DNA of 12,049 nucleotides from an uncultured bacterium (lineage in GTDB: Bacteria; Patescibacteria; JAEDAM01; Absconditabacterales; Absconditicoccaceae): NCBI GenBank assembly GCA_937950065.1, contig CALFEN010000144.1:1-12049 (forward strand), written 5' to 3'. Both the position numbers and the translations under genes were made by a program. Below, one piece after another: positions 8,731 through 12,049 of this stretch. Under the pieces are notes generated by a model. That model saw nothing but the letters and a program-made list of their open reading frames with translations. It was not told where the DNA came from and did not search any database. The first letter of the stretch is position 1, and the number at the start of each line of letters is the position of its first letter.

Positions 8731-9311
8731 TTTTTTATTTTGCTTAATATCTCATAAATATCTTTTCTGGTAATCATTTTGTAGCTTTGATCTCTAAGGT
8801 CGTCGTCTAGAACTTTGTGATTTATTAGGTAATCATATATTTCATCAAAAGTTTTATTTTTGCTATTGAATATTAATCTACCAATGCTGTTTATAAATTC
8901 TTTTTCTGTGACAGTGCCTGTAAGAGAATTTCCAGAGAAATAATCAAAAAATCATGATTCACAGGATTGCAATATTTCTGTTTTGCTAGCATCAAACCCT
9001 GAAAAGTTGAAATGTGCACAATCATGAGTTCCTGTTGTTTCATTATATCAAGTGAAGAAATTCTTTTTTTGTAGTCTATATAATAAAAGTGCTGTTTCGT
9101 AGTTGGTCATATATCTGTCAAAAGGGGTTTGATCTGCGGGGATCTTGCTAATATTTCAACTATAAAGATACTCTGCAAATTTATATTCGTCAGAATTTTT
9201 TGAAATTTGATCTCATAGTGTGATTTTATACAAAATTACAGCAAAGATAAAAAACATAGTAAAAAATAATAATATTTTTTCTCGATCCAATTTTTTTGAT
9301 ATATCTTTCAT
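8721..9311 (-). CDS. Membrane-anchored protein with SLH-like repeats
   Basis: A 196-residue protein with one hydrophobic helix at about residues 12-30, which looks like an uncleaved N-terminal anchor, and a soluble remainder probably outside the membrane. That part contains segments resembling divergent S-layer homology modules: a TNYETALLLYRL stretch (69-80), a fuller module (about 97-148) with a CESGFFDYFSGN core ending in VTEKEFINSIGRLIF, and a shorter ITRKDIYEILSKI near the end. SLH modules bind cell-wall polymers, so attachment at the cell surface is likely, but the match is by eye. Two Cys (98 and 117) could pair. The ATG at 9311 is chosen because it precedes the charged residues before the anchor and sits below a good promoter. 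The gene ends with TAA inside the start of prmC; a TGA overlapping the prmC ATG is read as Gly. Confidence 0.75.
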
Positions 9312-9340
9312 TTTTTTGATATAAATAAACTTTGGGGAAG

Positions 9341-9368
9341 ATTATATCAATTATTATGTTTTTTTCAA
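9341..9368 (-). promoter_or_regulatory. Promoter for the SLH-like/prmC operon
   Basis: On the minus strand TTGAAA (9368-9363) and TATAAT (9346-9341) are separated by 16 bases, about 29 bases upstream of the ATG at 9311. This is the only clear promoter for the two-gene unit with prmC. Confidence 0.75.
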
Positions 9369-9391
9369 TAAATTTTTCTTCAAAAATTTAT
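9368..9391. other. Perfect AT-rich hairpin between minus-strand genes
   Basis: ATAAATTTTT (9368-9377) pairs perfectly with AAAAATTTAT (9382-9391) across a four-base loop, 26 bases after the stop of the second paralogue. No T run follows it on the minus strand, so it is not a standard terminator. It could still protect or end the upstream transcript before the operon promoter, which it touches. Confidence 0.5.
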
Positions 9392-9417
9392 CTGTCTGAA
9401 AAATGGATCAATTTCTT

Positions 9418-10092
9418 TTATATTTCTTCATCTCATCAGGTTCATGCTATATCGTAATTATCGTGCCATGTACTTGTGCGTCATTCGGGAAAAGGTTTAG
9501 TTTTTTTTTGCCTTTGGGTAGGGAGAATAACAGTTGGAGATGTTTTTGGAGGCTTCTTATAATGCTCATATCGCATTTTTCTCAAAATCATTTTAGTCTT
9601 TGCAGAGATATCTCTGTATATCTCTTTATCATTTTCCAGTCACAGTTGTTTATAGTTCGGTATAAAATTATCTTTTTCTCAATCAAAAGCTTCATCGAAA
9701 CTTTGGTATAAATTTGTTTCTTTTCAAGATATTAAACTATTAAAAAACTCTAAAAGTTTTGTTTTATATTTATTGATTATTTTTTGATAAATATTTTTTT
9801 GTTCCAGATTGAAAAAAAGGTTTTCCCTTTCTACCACTAAAATTTCATCAGCTAAATTTTCTGGTAATTGTTCTCCACAAAATGACAATAATATCTCTTT
9901 TTTACTGGTTTTGAGTTTGTAATTGTCGCGAAGTCATTTGATAATTTCTATAAATGTTCATCTATTAATGGTTGGATCTGGACTATCTTTAAATTTGATA
10001 TGATAAGCTAGAAATATATAAAGAAATATATATTCTTTATATATTCATTCTATAAATTCTATTGAATCTAAAGAATTTTTCTTTTCTAGCAT
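9418..10092 (-). CDS. Unknown protein, paralogue of the upstream gene
   Basis: A 224-residue protein from ATG at 10092 to TAA at 9418-9420, with TGA read as Gly. Its N-terminal part (GIYKEYIFLYIF, residues 16-27) matches the upstream neighbour's GIYEEYIYLAIF (21-32). Further matches are an NY pair and FCGEQ against FYGER. A later SFDEAF (131-136) matches the TFDEAF unit of the neighbour. The C-terminal end is basic and then Gly-rich (TGGDEEI). No signal peptide is evident, and the hydrophobic stretch near residue 22 is short and more like an amphipathic helix. Function and family are unknown. It starts 23 bases after the stop of its paralogue, with no promoter between, so the two form an operon. 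The ATG at 10092 is preferred because it aligns with the start of the neighbour. Confidence 0.75.
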
Positions 10093-10115
10093 GGGAGTAT
10101 TATTATTATATAAAT

Positions 10116-11015
10116 TTATACTGATTCGGTTTCTAGAACCATTTCTTTTAGAACTATCCTGAATTTTAGTAATAGACTGTTGTACAGATCTGCATTCAAT
10201 TTGATTATAGTTTTTAATATTATAGATTGGATAGTTGGGGTCTCATTCTCATAGTATTTATCTGTATTTATGGCTGCTGTTATATTTCTTTCTCATAGGA
10301 GTTTCTTCATTTGATCCCAATAATTTCATATAATTTGATCAAAGGACTGATCAAATGTTGCTCACTCTTTCATTCTATGCTTTATATCACCTGCAAATAT
10401 TTTTAATAAGTTAATTCTTTCTTGTCTTTCTTTTTTTTCAGACTGGATTTCTTCTCATTCGTTTTCTTTATCTTCAGTTCATGTTTTTTCTTCTTTCTTT
10501 TTTAGAGGTCTTTCTGATGCTATATTTTCAATAGTTATTTCCCCGGTTGGAGAGGGTAATAGTGAATCTATATGAGGAATATAAATATTCACGAGTCCCA
10601 GAAATGCTTCATCAAAAGTTTTTCCTTCTCTCATTTTTTCACGTATATCTTCATCAAATTTTTTAAATCTATCATTATACTTTTTTATAGCATTTTCGTA
10701 TTTACTCTTTTGAGCAAGAAGACTAGATAGCTCGATCCTGTCTTTTCAGACAATCTTTTGCATTCAAGAATTAAATCTTTCTCAATAAAATCCTATTAGA
10801 ATGTCTATAAAGGAGGCTGATATATTATAATTTGTTTGTATGCTAGTCAATATCTTCATTATAAGGATATCTTGTTCTGTAGGAGTCATTGCTGCTTTAG
10901 ATTCGTAATAGTATCTTATGAATATTGCAAGATATATATATTCTTCATATATACCACCTATGAGTGTTAATTTTTTATTTTCACATTCTTTTAGTATTTC
11001 AGGAGCTTTTTTCAT
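10116..11015 (-). CDS. Unknown protein with internal duplicated motif; first of a tandem paralogous pair
   Basis: A 299-residue protein from ATG at 11015 to TAA at 10116-10118; several internal TGA codons are read as Gly. After an N-terminal region shared with the downstream paralogue, it carries two copies of a helical unit 87 residues apart: DIREKMREGKTFDEAF (123-138) and DIKHRMKEGATFDQSF (210-225), with 9 of 16 residues identical. A highly charged Lys/Glu linker (about 170-203) separates them. No signal peptide, membrane segment or catalytic motif is recognised. It has its own consensus promoter and leads a two-gene operon. Its function is unknown; paralogy, repeats and charged linker are what the sequence shows. 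Confidence 0.78.
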
Positions 11016-11037
11016 CTTTACTGTTTTCTATATAAAA

Positions 11038-11065
11038 ATTATATAGATAAAAAATTTTTTGTCAA
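11038..11065 (-). promoter_or_regulatory. Consensus sigma-70 promoter for the paralogous pair
   Basis: On the minus strand a perfect TTGACA (11065-11060) and a perfect TATAAT (11043-11038) are separated by 16 bases, 22 bases upstream of the ATG at 11015. It is as strong by sequence as the promoter at 4577-4604. Confidence 0.85.
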
Positions 11066-11129
11066 ATTTTTATCGCAAATTAGGGTTTAATATATAATAA
11101 AATGAAGTAATATATTTGTAAGATATATT

Positions 11130-11936
11130 TTATAAATCATACAAACTTTTAAAATTAATCTTTAATTGATTTTGCAGGTTCTCGGGCGAAGGAGTTAATA
11201 ACTCTCCTACATAATCATATATATACTTTATAAATATAGGTTCGTTTGTAGTTCCTCTTTTTTTTTGAGGGGCTAGATATGGAGCGTCTGTTTCCAATAC
11301 TAACTTATTTAAATCCACTATTTTAAGGGATTCTTTTAGCTCTAGTGCTTTGGGATAAGTTAGGTTCCCAGCGAATCATATAAAGTAGTTCCTTAAAGTT
11401 TTATCTATTTTTTTTAATTCTTCTGGTCAGTAGCCTCGACAATGCAGGTATATCTTTAAATTTTTATAGTTCTTCAATACATCAAATGTTTCTTCAAATC
11501 AATCTCTGCTGTGCACTATCACAGGTAAATCCAGTTCCTGTGCTAAATCGCAGTGTAATGCAAATAATTCTTTTTGTTCATCTTCTGTTCATGGTGATTT
11601 TTCATAATGCATATCTATTCCTGTCTCACCTATTCCCACGATAAATTCTTTGTTTTTATTATACAGCTTTTTTAGATCATTCATAGCCTGCTCAAAGTCT
11701 TTTTGAGATATATTTTGATCTATTACTTCTATTGGGTGGTATCATATACTGCTTTTTACTATACAATTTATATCTTTAGAATCTTTGGCTATCTGTATTG
11801 CTTTGATGTTCCAATCATAATTTACTCCGATATTTACCAGTCATTCACCTCATTGTTTTACAAAAGATAGAAGATATTTCTTCCATTCGGGGTAGAGTAT
11901 TTCATCGTTGAGATGTGTGTGGCTATCGTAATACAT
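11130..11936 (-). CDS. tatD: TatD-family metal-dependent deoxyribonuclease/hydrolase
   Basis: A 268-residue protein of normal TatD length and a member of the amidohydrolase superfamily, cytoplasmic, with no signal peptide. TatD enzymes are divalent-metal-dependent nucleases linked to DNA repair and turnover. Metal ligands are in the expected order: His6 and His8 in SHTHL, Glu104 in GIGETGID, His142 in VIVHSRD, His165 in LHCRG and Asp217 in ETDAPYLAP. The usual HCFSG segment reads HCRGYG, a modest variation. The C-terminal KKRGTTNEP is the typical (R)G..NEP signature. Several glycines are encoded by TGA. The start ATG at 11936 is chosen because it places the HxH motif at the normal position. 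A frame ending in TAA 7 bases upstream suggests it is a downstream member of an operon that continues past the window. No clear terminator follows it. Confidence 0.93.
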
Positions 11937-11943
11937 AAGGGCT

Positions 11944-12045
11944 TTATCTAAAGTTTTCTAAAACACGTTCTTTATAATTATTTTTTTTAAAAAAACAATA
12001 CTTTTTTTGACTTTTTTCTAAAAATGCTTTTATATCAAAAAAATA
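11944..12045 (-). CDS. Possible 3' end of a gene upstream of tatD
   Basis: A 33-codon frame with protein-like codon content (for example DIKAFLEKSQKKY) ends in TAA at 11944-11946, 7 bases before the tatD ATG, a spacing typical of operon neighbours. It has no start codon, and a TAA precedes it at the window edge, just before a run of seven T. It could be the tail of a real gene with an indel in that homopolymer near the edge, or chance. It is too short to identify. Confidence 0.3.
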   Translation of the reverse strand, partial: YFFDIKAFLEKSQKKYCFFKKNNYKERVLENFR

Positions 12046-12049
12046 TTAT

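Noticed and set aside
9403..9711. Plus-strand ORF of about 100 codons opposite the second paralogue
   Set aside because: It is a shadow with no leader or family resemblance; the minus-strand frame is supported by its paralogue. The same applies to the other antisense ORFs at 91-288, 1643-1861, 2012-2296, 3057-3398, 5869-6195 and 6976-7269.
9418..11015. A single gene with a frameshift near 10100
   Set aside because: The downstream part has its own ATG at 10092 and its N-terminus aligns with the N-terminus of the upstream gene, so these are two tandem paralogues.
11100..11128. Hairpin after tatD as a terminator
   Set aside because: Only a weak AT stem without a T run on the minus strand; not enough to call.
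48..11936. Many short same-frame ORFs that look like decayed pseudogenes
   Set aside because: The breaks are nearly all TGA in a constant frame and sit at expected glycines, so they are sense codons, not lesions.
48..11936. UGA = Trp (code 4) or selenocysteine as the explanation
   Set aside because: TGA aligns with invariant Gly in three unrelated domains, TGG is used for Trp, and TGA is far too frequent for selenocysteine.
12007..12035. Plus-strand TTGACT followed by TTATAT as a promoter
   Set aside because: The -10 match is poor, no plus-strand gene is visible, and the region is simple A/T sequence.

Overview
This window reads as chromosomal DNA from a bacterium that translates UGA as glycine (genetic code 25). 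That code is known from the Absconditabacteria (SR1) and Gracilibacteria (BD1-5) of the CPR/Patescibacteria. The DNA is strongly AT-rich. Almost every long reading frame is broken by in-frame TGA under the standard code and becomes one intact protein when TGA is read as Gly. TGA sits at invariant glycines: four times in the SAM-binding motif of PrmC, in the GLMQ motif of a lytic transglycosylase domain and in the GxND motif of an SGNH hydrolase domain. Of the ten clear gene ends, nine are TAA and one is TAG. All CDS calls here use this code.

Layout. Bases 1-47 are untrimmed Illumina adapter, so the left edge is an assembly end and biological sequence begins at 48. A truncated unknown gene (48-335) and an NfeD-like membrane protein (345-776) follow on the plus strand and end at a hairpin terminator. 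Next is a 534-residue protein with two left-handed beta-helix regions (1022-2626). It converges on a 577-residue, probably all-helical protein of unknown function on the minus strand (2731-4464). From the same intergenic region, which has two face-to-face promoters and a 12-bp palindrome, a 1039-residue protein (4639-7758) is transcribed the other way. It carries a lytic transglycosylase domain and an SGNH hydrolase domain joined by Pro-rich linkers. A hairpin that can terminate both strands separates it from a minus-strand block. That block holds prmC (7876-8730), a membrane-anchored SLH-like protein overlapping the prmC start (8721-9311), two tandem paralogous unknown genes (9418-10092 and 10116-11015) and a TatD-family metal-dependent hydrolase (11130-11936). 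A possible gene tail lies just upstream of tatD at the right edge.

How it fits together. tatD and prmC are housekeeping genes. The rest has a cell-envelope flavour: a beta-helix protein of acyltransferase type, an SGNH esterase-type domain fused to a peptidoglycan lyase domain, an SLH-like surface protein and NfeD. An acetylation / de-acetylation / cleavage set acting on peptidoglycan is possible but is inference. Five genes have sigma-70-type promoters, all with a 16-bp spacer. Shine-Dalgarno sequences are largely absent, and several starts follow an A-rich leader (AAAAATAAAATG). I saw no tRNA, rRNA, CRISPR array or insertion sequence. No gene-free stretch exceeds 300 bases.
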